NCBI RefSeq assembly: GCF_051307055.1
Contig: NZ_CP149994.1
Coordinates: 3,410,001-3,474,000, forward strand
Source of the DNA: Dryocola sp051307055
GTDB taxonomy: Bacteria > Pseudomonadota > Gammaproteobacteria > Enterobacterales > Enterobacteriaceae
Reading direction: 5' to 3'
DNA: 64,000 bases
Of the stretch, positions 54,775-62,705 are shown in pieces. Positions within the stretch are counted from its first letter, which is position 1, and each line of letters begins with the position of its first letter. The position numbers and the translations under genes are program-made. Under the pieces are notes generated by a model. That model saw nothing but the letters and a program-made list of their open reading frames with translations, did not search any database and had not been told where the DNA came from.

Positions 54775-55536
54775 TTAACGTGCCAGCCAGCCGCCATCAA
54801 CGGCTACGGTATAGCCGTTGATATAGTCAGACGCGCTGGAAGCCAGGAAGACAATCGGCCCCATCAAATCGTCCGGCAGGCCCCAACGGCCCGCCGGGAT
54901 GCGGTCCAGGATCTCACTGCTGCGCTGCTCGTCGGCACGCAGCTGCTGGGTATTGTTGGTCGCCATGTAGCCCGGAGCGATAGCGTTCACGTTGATGCCG
55001 TGTTTCGCCCACTCGTTTGCCAGCAGGCGGGTCACGCCCATGACCGCGCTTTTCGAAGCGGTGTAAGAAGGCACCCGAATCCCGCCCTGGAAGGAGAGCA
55101 TGGAGGCGATATTAACAATTTTGCCGCCGTTGCCCTGGGCTATAAAGTGCTTCGCCGCCGCCTGGGACATAAAGAACACGCTCTTGATATTGATATTCAT
55201 CACGTCGTCCCAGTTTTGCTCGCTGAACTCGATGGCGTCTTCGCGACGAATCAGGCCTGCGTTATTCACCAGGATATCAATATGGCCAAACTCGGCAACC
55301 GCGCGGTCCAGCAGAGCAGGAATACCGTCAATCTTGCGCAGATCGGCAGTCAGGCTCAGAAAACGGCGGCCCAGAGCGGTGACGCGTTCGATGGTTTCCG
55401 TTGGCTCAACGATGTTGATACCCACAATGTCACAGCCAGCCTGCGCAAGCCCAAGCGCCATGCCCTGGCCCAGGCCAGTATCACAGCCAGAGACAACCGC
55501 AACTTTACCCTGCAGGGAGAATGAATCCAGAATCAT
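54775..55536 (-). CDS. kduD: 2-dehydro-3-deoxy-D-gluconate 5-dehydrogenase KduD
   Basis: 253 aa, as in E. coli, and nearly identical over most of its length. NAD-dependent short-chain dehydrogenase that reduces 2,5-diketo-3-deoxygluconate to KDG, near the end of pectin-fragment breakdown. Cofactor motif GCDTGLGQG at 17-25, NNAGL near 90, catalytic YTASK. In E. coli it is followed by kduI; no kduI is found here. Two KdgR palindromes lie 138-180 bp upstream of its start. Confidence 0.96.
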   Translation of the reverse strand: MILDSFSLQGKVAVVSGCDTGLGQGMALGLAQAGCDIVGINIVEPTETIERVTALGRRFLSLTADLRKIDGIPALLDRAVAEFGHIDILVNNAGLIRREDAIEFSEQNWDDVMNINIKSVFFMSQAAAKHFIAQGNGGKIVNIASMLSFQGGIRVPSYTASKSAVMGVTRLLANEWAKHGINVNAIAPGYMATNNTQQLRADEQRSSEILDRIPAGRWGLPDDLMGPIVFLASSASDYINGYTVAVDGGWLAR

Positions 55537-55673
55537 GGAGGTTTCCTTTTATTCAGGCCTGCGTCAGCAGGCGTTTCTGGAAAAATATTGTTCACGCGCT
55601 AAGCGCACCTTCACACGAAGATCTTAAGGTGAAAACATCGTTCCTTAATCTTTGATGACCACATACTAAGCGT

Positions 55674-55692
55674 GTTGAAACCGCATTTCAAT
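55674..55692. promoter_or_regulatory. KdgR-like box, kduD promoter side
   Basis: GTTGAAACCGCATTTCAAT: GAAAC-N3-ATTTC core in the divergent kduD/ogl region. Confidence 0.65.
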
Positions 55693-55695
55693 TAT

Positions 55696-55716
55696 AATTA
55701 AAACGTTGTTTCAATT
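55696..55716. promoter_or_regulatory. KdgR box between kduD and ogl copy 2
   Basis: AATTAAAACGTTGTTTCAATT: AAAAC-N3-GTTTC core, 22 bp from the previous palindrome (two helical turns). Confidence 0.75.
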
Positions 55717-55840
55717 TTAACGTAGTATTCGCAGGATTTGATAATGGGATCACGGTTGCCCGTAGAAAAGCGCGGTTAGAGCCCACTGCCGGCGGCGCTG
55801 CCGCTTTCTGAATCAACGTTTAGTGAAAGCAATCACATAA

Positions 55841-55859
55841 AATGAAACATTGTTTTGAT
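55841..55859. promoter_or_regulatory. KdgR box upstream of ogl copy 2
   Basis: AATGAAACATTGTTTTGAT: GAAAC-N3-GTTTT core, 71 bp before the ogl start. Confidence 0.8.
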
Positions 55860-55929
55860 AAATTACAACCATAGATCCGAACTTTTAGAACGGTTTACAG
55901 AGACGAATTATTATTCGAAGGAGAGCATT

Positions 55930-57105
55930 ATGGCTAAAGGTATGCGGGTAGAGTTGGTTTACGAAGTAAGCCAGGATCCGGACACGGGCGTTGAGGTTAC
56001 CCGTTTAACGCCGCCGGAAGTGACATGTCATCGTAACTACTTCTATCAAAAGTGCTTTACCAACGACGGCAGCAGGCTCCTGTTCGCAGGCGAATTTGAC
56101 GGTAACTGGAACTACTACCTTCTTGATATCGCCAGTGGCGAAGCGGTACAGCTTACCGAAGGCAGCGGCGATAACACCTTTGGCGGCTTCCTCTCTCCGG
56201 ATGACCGTTCCCTCTATTATGTAAAAAATGAACGCACCCTGCTGGAAGTGAACCTTACCACCCTTGTGGAACGCGAAGTTTATCGCGTGCCGGACGACTG
56301 GGTGGGTTACGGTACCTGGGTTGCCAACAGCGACTGTACCAAACTGGTCGGTATCGAAATCGCCAGAAGCGACTGGGTGCCGTTAAACGACTGGAAAATT
56401 TTCCACGACTTCTTCCATAAAGGCCCGCACTGTCGCCTGCTGCGCGTCGATTTGCAAACCGGAGAAAGCGCCGTAATTCACCAGGAGAAAAACTGGCTCG
56501 GCCATCCGATTTACCGTCCGTTCGATGACAACACCGTTGCCTTCTGCCACGAAGGCCCGCACGATCTGGTCGATGCGCGAATGTGGATGGTCAACGAAGA
56601 CGGCAGCAACGTGCGCAAGGTAAAAGAGCACGCCGAAGGCGAAAGCTGCACCCACGAGTTCTGGGTACCTGACGGCTCGTCTTTAATGTACGTTTCTTAC
56701 CTGAAGGGCCAGCAGGGCCGCACTATCTACAGCTTCAACCCGGACAGCGGCGTAAACGAAGCCGTAATGCAGATGCCCGCCTGTTCGCACCTGATGAGCA
56801 ACTTCGACGGCAGCCTGCTGGTTGGCGACGGCTCGGGTACACCGGTTGACGTCAAAGACACCAGCGGTTACACCATCGATAACGACCCGTATCTGTACGC
56901 CTTTGACGTAGCGAAAAAAGCATATTTCCGCGTCGCGCGTCACGATACGTCCTGGGCTACCTTCGCCAACAGCCGCCAGGTTACGCACCCGCATCCATCC
57001 TTCACCCCGGACGATAGCGCCATTCTGTTCAGTTCCGACAAAGACGGCAAGCCGGCGCTGTACATTGCCAGTATGCCTGTTAATCCTGAATTAATTATCG
57101 CCTGA
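55930..57105 (+). CDS. ogl: Oligogalacturonate lyase Ogl, copy 2
   Basis: 391 aa from ATG 55930, which follows AAGGAGAGC (an in-frame ATG at 55855 overlaps the operator). Family PL22 beta-propeller lyase. Catalytic and metal residues fall at H242, H287, Q350, H353 and H355, exactly the numbering of the Yersinia enzyme, so this is the canonical copy. It is divergent from kduD with KdgR boxes between them, and convergent with kdgM. Same reaction as copy 1; the two differ in the loop near 303-318 and at the C terminus. Confidence 0.95.
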   Translation: MAKGMRVELVYEVSQDPDTGVEVTRLTPPEVTCHRNYFYQKCFTNDGSRLLFAGEFDGNWNYYLLDIASGEAVQLTEGSGDNTFGGFLSPDDRSLYYVKNERTLLEVNLTTLVEREVYRVPDDWVGYGTWVANSDCTKLVGIEIARSDWVPLNDWKIFHDFFHKGPHCRLLRVDLQTGESAVIHQEKNWLGHPIYRPFDDNTVAFCHEGPHDLVDARMWMVNEDGSNVRKVKEHAEGESCTHEFWVPDGSSLMYVSYLKGQQGRTIYSFNPDSGVNEAVMQMPACSHLMSNFDGSLLVGDGSGTPVDVKDTSGYTIDNDPYLYAFDVAKKAYFRVARHDTSWATFANSRQVTHPHPSFTPDDSAILFSSDKDGKPALYIASMPVNPELIIA

Positions 57106-57132
57106 TAATTTGAGTGTCCCGTAACTGGCCTT

Positions 57133-57157
57133 GCCCTCCCTCGCGGAGGGCTTTTTT
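57133..57157 (+). terminator. Terminator of ogl copy 2
   Basis: GCCCTCC/GGAGGGC stem with a short loop, then six T. Confidence 0.88.
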
Positions 57158-57176
57158 GCAGAACAATACGGGCAAT

Positions 57177-57203
57177 AAAAAACCCCCGCTGAACGCTCGG
57201 GGG
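57177..57203 (-). terminator. Terminator of kdgM
   Basis: On the minus strand CCCCCG...CGGGGG-type stem followed by six T, about 50 bp after the kdgM stop. Confidence 0.8.
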
Positions 57204-57251
57204 CCGGAGAGGCAATAAATACAGAACTTGTTTCAGATACAGAGCAGAGGG

Positions 57252-57947
57252 TCAGAAAGAGTAGGCCACACCGACGCGTAAACGCGTTTGCCGGTCGTCA
57301 CGATCGTTTACCCCAACGTTGCCGACTTCACCATAAGGCGCCCAGTTTTTATCAATTTTATAGGCCAGTTTCAGGTTATATTCCTGTGAATAAGGCTTGT
57401 TATTATTACGTGCTGTGCCTTCGCTGCTACGCGCATAAACGTAATTCAATTCGGTACGCCAGTCGCCATATACGAAACCAGCCCAGGCATCGCCGCGATT
57501 AACTTTGTCATCCTCTTTATTTGCATTAGCTGGATAACGCGTATAATCATAGCGGTAGCGCGCGGCGACATAAAAACCATTATCAAAGCTATACTGCACC
57601 CGCAGGTTTGGCTTGTAGATAGAGCGGCTATCATTACTTTCAATATTGAAGCCTGGCGTTACGGAGAAGTTTTGATTTGCTTTCCACTGCCAGCTCACAG
57701 ACTCCTCATGGCCGTTACCGATGAAGTCGCTATAGGGCTGATCGGTATTATCTCCGCCAGATTTCCATTTCGCCTCAACCGAGAAACCAAAACCGTTAGC
57801 AAAACGATGAGATACCGCAACACGATCCGCATTCGTGGCGTCTGCTTTGCCACCGTCAATAAATTCATGCCGTAAATCAACGGTAACCGCCTGCGCAGCA
57901 ATACTGGTTCCACAAAGCAAAGCGACCGCCAGAGTTTTCTTCAACAT
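57252..57947 (-). CDS. kdgM: Oligogalacturonate-specific porin KdgM
   Basis: 231 aa. Signal peptide MLKKTLAVALLCGTSIAAQA (cleavage after residue 20), then a monomeric 12-strand beta-barrel of the KdgM/NanC family: alternating aromatic strands such as AVSHRFANGFGFSVEAKWK and FYVAARYRYDYTRY, and a terminal RLRVGVAYSF ending in Phe, the BAM recognition end. It admits acidic galacturonide oligomers through the outer membrane. KdgR-type boxes lie immediately upstream and about 200 bp upstream. Confidence 0.94.
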   Translation of the reverse strand: MLKKTLAVALLCGTSIAAQAVTVDLRHEFIDGGKADATNADRVAVSHRFANGFGFSVEAKWKSGGDNTDQPYSDFIGNGHEESVSWQWKANQNFSVTPGFNIESNDSRSIYKPNLRVQYSFDNGFYVAARYRYDYTRYPANANKEDDKVNRGDAWAGFVYGDWRTELNYVYARSSEGTARNNNKPYSQEYNLKLAYKIDKNWAPYGEVGNVGVNDRDDRQTRLRVGVAYSF

Positions 57948-57961
57948 ATCAAAAAGCCCTC

Positions 57962-57980
57962 ATTGAAATATCGTTTCATT
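57962..57980. promoter_or_regulatory. KdgR box proximal to kdgM
   Basis: ATTGAAATATCGTTTCATT: GAAAT-N3-GTTTC core, 15 bp upstream of the start codon, in the leader or promoter. Confidence 0.7.
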
Positions 57981-58147
57981 ATTATGAAATTGAATTTTAT
58001 TTTTAAATAAACGATATTTTAGTGATCGGGATCGTAAATATTTATGTCGCTATTTTTCTTGCCGGGCTTCGTGACAGGCATCAACAAAGCTTATATTCAA
58101 ACGATATAAACAGTGGATTACGTCACACAATAAAACCCCCAACCATA

Positions 58148-58166
58148 AATGAAACAATATTTCAAG
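58148..58166. promoter_or_regulatory. KdgR box distal to kdgM
   Basis: AATGAAACAATATTTCAAG: GAAAC-N3-ATTTC core about 200 bp upstream of kdgM. Confidence 0.75.
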
Positions 58167-58285
58167 TATCTATTCAGCTATTTCACATGGAGCTATCGCA
58201 GGCATAAGGTAAATTAATGCCTGGGCAGGTAGGCTGCCCGTTTCGGGTAAGATAAAGATGTAGATAAGCTGCGCTGCACAGCGCA

Positions 58286-58320
58286 AATAAAAAGGCGTTT
58301 TCCGGGAAACGGAAAGCGCC
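58286..58320 (-). terminator. yqeF terminator
   Basis: On the minus strand GGCGCTTTCC, GTTTCCC loop, GGAAAACGCC, then TTTTTATTT, about 28 bp after the yqeF stop. Confidence 0.82.
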
Positions 58321-58347
58321 TGAGGAAGGGAAGAGCTAAAAAATTAA

Positions 58348-59529
58348 TCAGTCGCGTTCAATGGCCAGCGCCACACCCTGCCCGCCGCCGATACACAACG
58401 TCGCCAGGCCCTTTTTCGCATCGCGCTTTATCATCTCATGCACCAGCGAAACCAGAATCCGGCAGCCGGATGCGCCAATCGGATGACCCAGCGCTATCGC
58501 CCCTCCGTTCACGTTCACCTTGCGCTCGTCCCATTCCAGCATTTTGCCCACGGAAAGCGCCTGCGCCGCGAAGGCCTCGTTCGCCTCGATGAGATCCAGC
58601 TCTTCCAGCGACCAGCCCGCGCGTTCAAGGCAGCGCCGCGTGGCCGTGACCGGAGCGATCCCCATCAGCGCAGGATCGACGCCGACGCTTGCGAAAGCAC
58701 GAATACGCGCCAGCACCGGGAGATTTAGCTCCTGCGCCTTTGCCGCGCTCATCATCAGCACCGCTGCGGCGCCGTCGTTAATAGAGGAAGCGTTTCCAGC
58801 GGTAACGCTGCCTTCTATCTCAAAAGCGGGAATAAGTCGCGCCAGCGCTTCAGCGCTGGCGTCGGTGCGCGGCTGCTCGTCGGTATCGACAAGCAAAGTC
58901 CCGCCCGCGCGCAGCTCTACGGCAACCGGGACAATTTCATCTTTAAACCGCCCTGCATCAATAGCCGCCCGCGCTTTTTGCTGGGAAGCGAGCGCGAAGG
59001 CATCCTGACTTTCACGACTTATGCCATATTCGCGGGCAAGGTTTTCTGCCGTCACGCCCATATGGTAATCGTTAAAGGCGTCCCACAGGCCATCGTGCAC
59101 CAGGCTGTCGATAAGCTGGCTGTTGCCCAGCGCCGCGCCGGTTCGGCTGTTGGCTAATACATGCGGGGCGCGACTCATATTTTCCTGGCCGCCTGCGATA
59201 ACCACATCCGCTTCCCCGCACTGTATGGCCTGGGTGGCAAGATGCAGCGCTTTTAAGCCGGAGCCGCAGACGTCATTGATGGTAATGGCTGAGACGGACC
59301 AGGGCAGGCCGCTGTTAAGCGCCGTTTGTCGCGCCGGGTTTTGCCCGGCTCCGGCGGTTAATACCTGGCCCAGAATGACCTCGTCAACTTCCTGCTCGCT
59401 CACGCCGCTACGCTCAAGCAGCGCTTTTACCACCGCGCTGCCTAATTCTGCCGCGCTGCGCGGGGAGAGCGCTCCCTGGAAGCAACCAATCGGGGTCCGG
59501 GCCGCCCCAACAATCACTACATCTTTCAT
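58348..59529 (-). CDS. yqeF: Acetyl-CoA acetyltransferase YqeF
   Basis: 393 aa from ATG 59529, same length as E. coli YqeF; the in-frame ATG at 59574 adds 15 unconserved residues. Biosynthetic-type thiolase: condenses or cleaves acetoacetyl-CoA. Active-site nucleophile Cys in NDVCGSGLKALHLA (residue about 88), substrate histidine in GGAIALGHPIGASG, and the second Cys in ATLCIGGGQG. Single gene with its own terminator. It marks the left edge of the interval that contains ETT2 in E. coli. Confidence 0.95.
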   Translation of the reverse strand: MKDVVIVGAARTPIGCFQGALSPRSAAELGSAVVKALLERSGVSEQEVDEVILGQVLTAGAGQNPARQTALNSGLPWSVSAITINDVCGSGLKALHLATQAIQCGEADVVIAGGQENMSRAPHVLANSRTGAALGNSQLIDSLVHDGLWDAFNDYHMGVTAENLAREYGISRESQDAFALASQQKARAAIDAGRFKDEIVPVAVELRAGGTLLVDTDEQPRTDASAEALARLIPAFEIEGSVTAGNASSINDGAAAVLMMSAAKAQELNLPVLARIRAFASVGVDPALMGIAPVTATRRCLERAGWSLEELDLIEANEAFAAQALSVGKMLEWDERKVNVNGGAIALGHPIGASGCRILVSLVHEMIKRDAKKGLATLCIGGGQGVALAIERD

Positions 59530-60043
59530 CGCATCTCCGCAACGCGTCCGCCTGACCTTAATTGCGCATATCATGAGTTAATATTAATTATTTGTTAATT
59601 TCGTTTTTTGCAGATCCTTATATTCAAAAGGTTCTTTTCTGGATAAATGAGCAATAAAATCAAAACAATAAAAGGATATTCCTGCCGCTTCGCCTGCGGA
59701 TATTTCTTCGCAACCAGTGAACATCGTCACAATTTAATAACAGTGGGAGTAACGCGGGGGGAGGCTTCGGGGCCAGGGATGCAAGGGAGGAAGGAAACTG
59801 GCCTCTGCCTGAATTGTGCAAAGACCGGCATGTTAATAACTATTTCAGGCGGAACGCGGCCACCGTATCGCCCAGTGTCGTACCGAGTGAACCTTGTCAC
59901 CAGCAACGATAACCACATATACGTTTAAGCATTCGTCCAGCGTGTTTGTTGCAAGCGCAAGCTGTTTACGGATAGCGGCGGATTTAGTGGCATAACGTTC
60001 GTCGTTTGCTGTGCGATGCGCCCGCAGAAAAAGAGTCTAAAAA
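59530..60043. other. yqeF-fliR interval with a decayed coding remnant
   Basis: 514 bp. The first 110 bp are AT-rich and hold the yqeF promoter. On the minus strand downstream of fliR (59840-60040) two broken frames look protein-derived: one reads RYATKSAAIRKQLALATNTL, another ends in GTTLGDTVAAFRLK before a TAG at 59840-59842. The latter resembles the C-terminal end of methyl-accepting chemotaxis proteins. The plus-strand frame 59647-59928 (93 codons) is not recognised and is judged non-coding. Confidence 0.35.
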
Positions 60044-60829
60044 TCACCCGCCAGCTAATAAAAGTATTATTTGCGCAAGGTGGTTGAATATATCCACCGT
60101 AAGGTTTTCAACGAAAGGCGCCAGAGTATACATTTTTAGCGCCAGCGCCCCCATACCTATCGTTAGCGTCAGCGGAAAGCCTATGACAAAAATAGATAGC
60201 TGGGGCGTTAAGCGATTGAGTAATCCGAGGGTAAAATTTATTGCCAGCAACAAAGTGACCACCGGCAGGCTTAACATCAGTCCGCAGCGGAAAATCAATC
60301 CTCCCATCTGCGCCAGATAATAAAACCCTTGCGTATGCAGCGCAGCGCCACCGACGGGCAGCGCTTCAAAGCTTTGGTTGAGGATGGTTAACATCCACAG
60401 ATGTCCGTCAAAGGATAAAAAGAGCAGCGTCGCCAGCAGGTTTAATAGCCTGGCGACAACCGGCATGTTCTGTCCGCCGGAAGGATCGAAGAAGGTCGCA
60501 AAAGAAAGCCCCATTTGCAGGCCGATAAATTCCCCGGCGCTTCGTATCGACACAAAAATAAGCTGTACCGTTAACCCCATAGCAGCACCGATGATTAACT
60601 GCTGCGCCGCCACTGCGACGCCCTGCCAGGAGAAAATAATAATATGGCTGTCCGGCAAATTCTGGCCGATTAAAAAAGCGATACACACCGCCAGGCCGAC
60701 CTTGCCCTTGTTACTGAACTCTTTGCCGCTGAAGACAGGCGCGGTGCTGAATAATGCAAGAATTCTCAGCGCAGGCCAAAAAAAGTGGCTAATTTGAAAA
60801 TAGAGGCTTTCAACGGACAGGGAATACAT
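60044..60829 (-). CDS. fliR: Flagellar biosynthesis protein FliR
   Basis: 261 aa, as in E. coli. Export-gate protein of the flagellar type III secretion system with about six membrane helices; forms the gate with FliP and FliQ. The segment GLQMGLSFATFFDPSGGQNMPV (about 101-122) is the FliR signature. Last gene of the fliLMNOPQR block, 2 bp after fliQ. Sequence is recognisably flagellar but less similar to E. coli FliR than the neighbouring housekeeping proteins are to theirs. Confidence 0.93.
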   Translation of the reverse strand: MYSLSVESLYFQISHFFWPALRILALFSTAPVFSGKEFSNKGKVGLAVCIAFLIGQNLPDSHIIIFSWQGVAVAAQQLIIGAAMGLTVQLIFVSIRSAGEFIGLQMGLSFATFFDPSGGQNMPVVARLLNLLATLLFLSFDGHLWMLTILNQSFEALPVGGAALHTQGFYYLAQMGGLIFRCGLMLSLPVVTLLLAINFTLGLLNRLTPQLSIFVIGFPLTLTIGMGALALKMYTLAPFVENLTVDIFNHLAQIILLLAGG

Positions 60830-60831
60830 AG

Positions 60832-61101
60832 CTATCCGATTATATAAGGCAGGCTGTTAAATAACGCTCGCATATAGTCAAGAAAGATACTGAGCATCCA
60901 GGGGCCGAGGACAATCACCACCAGAACGATAGCCAGGATTTTAGGAATAAATGAGAGCGTCATTTCGTTTATCTGCGTGGATGCCTGAAGAATACTGATG
61001 ATAAGCCCCGTTAAGAGCGCCACCAGCAGCATGGGGGCCGCCACCATCAGGCCAACCTTTACGGCCTGAAACCCCAACGCCATTACGCTTTCCGGTGTCA
61101 T
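60832..61101 (-). CDS. fliQ: Flagellar biosynthesis protein FliQ
   Basis: 89 aa, as in E. coli. Two-helix inner-membrane export-gate subunit (MTPESVMALGFQAVKVGLMV; GLIISILQASTQINEMTLSF). It lies 13 bp after fliP and 2 bp before fliR, so is co-translated with them. Confidence 0.94.
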   Translation of the reverse strand: MTPESVMALGFQAVKVGLMVAAPMLLVALLTGLIISILQASTQINEMTLSFIPKILAIVLVVIVLGPWMLSIFLDYMRALFNSLPYIIG

Positions 61102-61114
61102 TATTTATCCGGCC

Positions 61115-61888
61115 TTAGCTAAAAAAGCTTTGGGCAAGCGAGCCCGTTAATAATTGCCAGCCGTCAACCAGCACAAACAGCATTAGCTTGAAGGGTAACG
61201 AAATGGTGGCCGGCGGCAACATCATCATCCCCAGCGCCATCAATACGCTTGCCACGACCAGATCGATTATCAAAAACGGGATGAATACCGTGAAGCCTAT
61301 CTGGAAGCCGGTTTTGAGTTCGCTGGTAACAAAGGCGGGCAGCAGGATACGCATTGGCACATCGTCAGGACTGGCAAAATTATTGGCTTTCGCCAGCCGG
61401 GTATAGAGCGCCAGATCCGTTTCCCGGGTTTGCTGCAGCATAAAGGTGCGCATGGGGCCAGCCGCCCTTTCCAGCGCCGTTTCCATGCTGATTTTATCTT
61501 CCGTCAGCGGCTGCCATGCATCCTGATAAATCTGGTTAAAGACCGGCGACATAACGTAAAAGGTAAGAAATAGCGCAAGTCCCAGCAATACCTGATTAGG
61601 CGGCGTCGAAGGCGTGCCCAGCGCATTGCGTAACAGACCAAAGACGATGATGATGCGGGTGAAACCGGTCATCATCAGCAAAACGGCGGGCAAAAAGGTC
61701 AGTGAGGTGAGCAATACCAGGGTCTGAACGGGCAATGACCAGCTCTCGCCGTTGCCAGAATGGGTAATCAGCAGATCGCTGTTAGCCGCCCACGCGTGCT
61801 GTAAGGGGGCAAAAATGCCTATCCCAGACAGCATAAGCAGGAACAGTATCCTCGGGCCGCGAAGGTAAGGACGCCATAAAATACTCAT
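61115..61888 (-). CDS. fliP: Flagellar biosynthesis protein FliP
   Basis: 257 aa (245 in E. coli). Core export-gate protein with a cleavable signal peptide (cleavage after HAWA near residue 34) and four helices. Conserved TRIIIVFGLLRNALGTPSTP and MRILLPAFVTSELKTGFQIG are intact. By eye about 70% identical to E. coli FliP. The extra length is at the N terminus. Starts in a 4-bp ATGA overlap with fliO. Confidence 0.94.
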   Translation of the reverse strand: MSILWRPYLRGPRILFLLMLSGIGIFAPLQHAWAANSDLLITHSGNGESWSLPVQTLVLLTSLTFLPAVLLMMTGFTRIIIVFGLLRNALGTPSTPPNQVLLGLALFLTFYVMSPVFNQIYQDAWQPLTEDKISMETALERAAGPMRTFMLQQTRETDLALYTRLAKANNFASPDDVPMRILLPAFVTSELKTGFQIGFTVFIPFLIIDLVVASVLMALGMMMLPPATISLPFKLMLFVLVDGWQLLTGSLAQSFFS

Positions 61889-62295
61889 TGCCCCGACTCC
61901 GGCTTGCGTTTTTTCAACATATTGAGCATTACGGACTGAAAGTCCCCTGCCAGCGGCGAATGGGAAATCTCTTCCGCGCCGCTTTGCTTATCAAAGGTAG
62001 CGAGGCAGGTAATGTTCGCAGGCGTTACCCCCAGCAGCAGCCATTTATCCTGTACTTCAACGATAATCACGCGTTCGCGCTGACCAAGGGATTGACTGCA
62101 CTTAATAGTCAATAAGGCGGACGCTTTCCGGCCTTGCTGCCTGAATCCCGCCCGGCGGGCAACCCAGGCGATGGCGGCAATAAACAGTAAGACCAGCGCA
62201 AGCGCGCCCCCAACGTTAAATAACACTGAACCGGGCGTGCCTGAGTCGACGGATGAGTACGAAGCGGGCGCGGCGGTTTTTGTTGCAGAATTCAT
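61885..62295 (-). CDS. fliO: Flagellar biosynthesis protein FliO
   Basis: 136 aa. A single membrane helix (VLFNVGGALALVLLFIAAIAWV around residues 24-45) with a cytoplasmic C-terminal domain containing IKCSQSLGQRERVIIVEVQD, typical of FliO. It assists FliP assembly. The start overlaps the fliN stop (TAATG) and the end overlaps fliP by 4 bp. Confidence 0.9.
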   Translation of the reverse strand: MNSATKTAAPASYSSVDSGTPGSVLFNVGGALALVLLFIAAIAWVARRAGFRQQGRKASALLTIKCSQSLGQRERVIIVEVQDKWLLLGVTPANITCLATFDKQSGAEEISHSPLAGDFQSVMLNMLKKRKPESGQ

Positions 62296-62699
62296 TATTT
62301 GCTCAGACGGTGCATACGCTCTGAAGGAGTAATAATGTCGGTAATACGAATACCGAATTTATCGGAAACCACTACCACCTCCCCCTGCGCAATTAAATAG
62401 CCGTTAATCAGAACGTCCAGCGGCTCGCCCGCCAGGCCTTCCAGCGTTACCACCGAACCCTGGCTTAAGCGCAGCAGCTCTTTGATGGTCATTTTGGTAC
62501 GCCCTAACTCCACCGTCATTTTGACTGGGATATCGAGAATCAGATCGAGATCCTGAGATAAATGCGCAGCCAGATGCTCCTGGACGCCTGACGGAGCCGT
62601 ACTATTGTTTTCCACTGACTGCTGCTCGCTCATAGCATCGCCCCATAGATCTTCTATGGATTGTTTGTCAGCGTCAGATGAGGATGGGGTATCGCTCAC
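62295..62699 (-). CDS. fliN: Flagellar motor switch protein FliN
   Basis: 134 aa (137 in E. coli). C-ring component with the C-terminal SpoA domain (LDLILDIPVKMTVELGRTKM and GYLIAQGEVVVVSDKFGIRI). The N-terminal 55 residues are acidic and variable. Six bases after fliM, overlapping fliO by a base. Confidence 0.94.
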   Translation of the reverse strand: MSDTPSSSDADKQSIEDLWGDAMSEQQSVENNSTAPSGVQEHLAAHLSQDLDLILDIPVKMTVELGRTKMTIKELLRLSQGSVVTLEGLAGEPLDVLINGYLIAQGEVVVVSDKFGIRITDIITPSERMHRLSK

Positions 62700-62705
62700 A
62701 GGAAA

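Larger units (their letters stand above)
57948..58347 (-). promoter_or_regulatory. Long regulatory region upstream of kdgM
   Basis: 400 bp with at least two KdgR boxes (57962-57980 and 58148-58166), a weaker palindrome GAAAT-N3-ATTTT at 57986-57998, and the yqeF terminator at its far end. The long AT-rich interval resembles the multi-operator promoters known for kdgM genes. No gene is credible here. Confidence 0.65.

Noticed and set aside
54480..54800. Several short open frames in the ogl-kduD gap
   Set aside because: They are generated by translation of the BIME repeats.
59647..59928. 93-codon plus-strand frame between yqeF and fliR
   Set aside because: No recognisable motif; overlaps the minus-strand remnant region and shows no coding bias that I can see.
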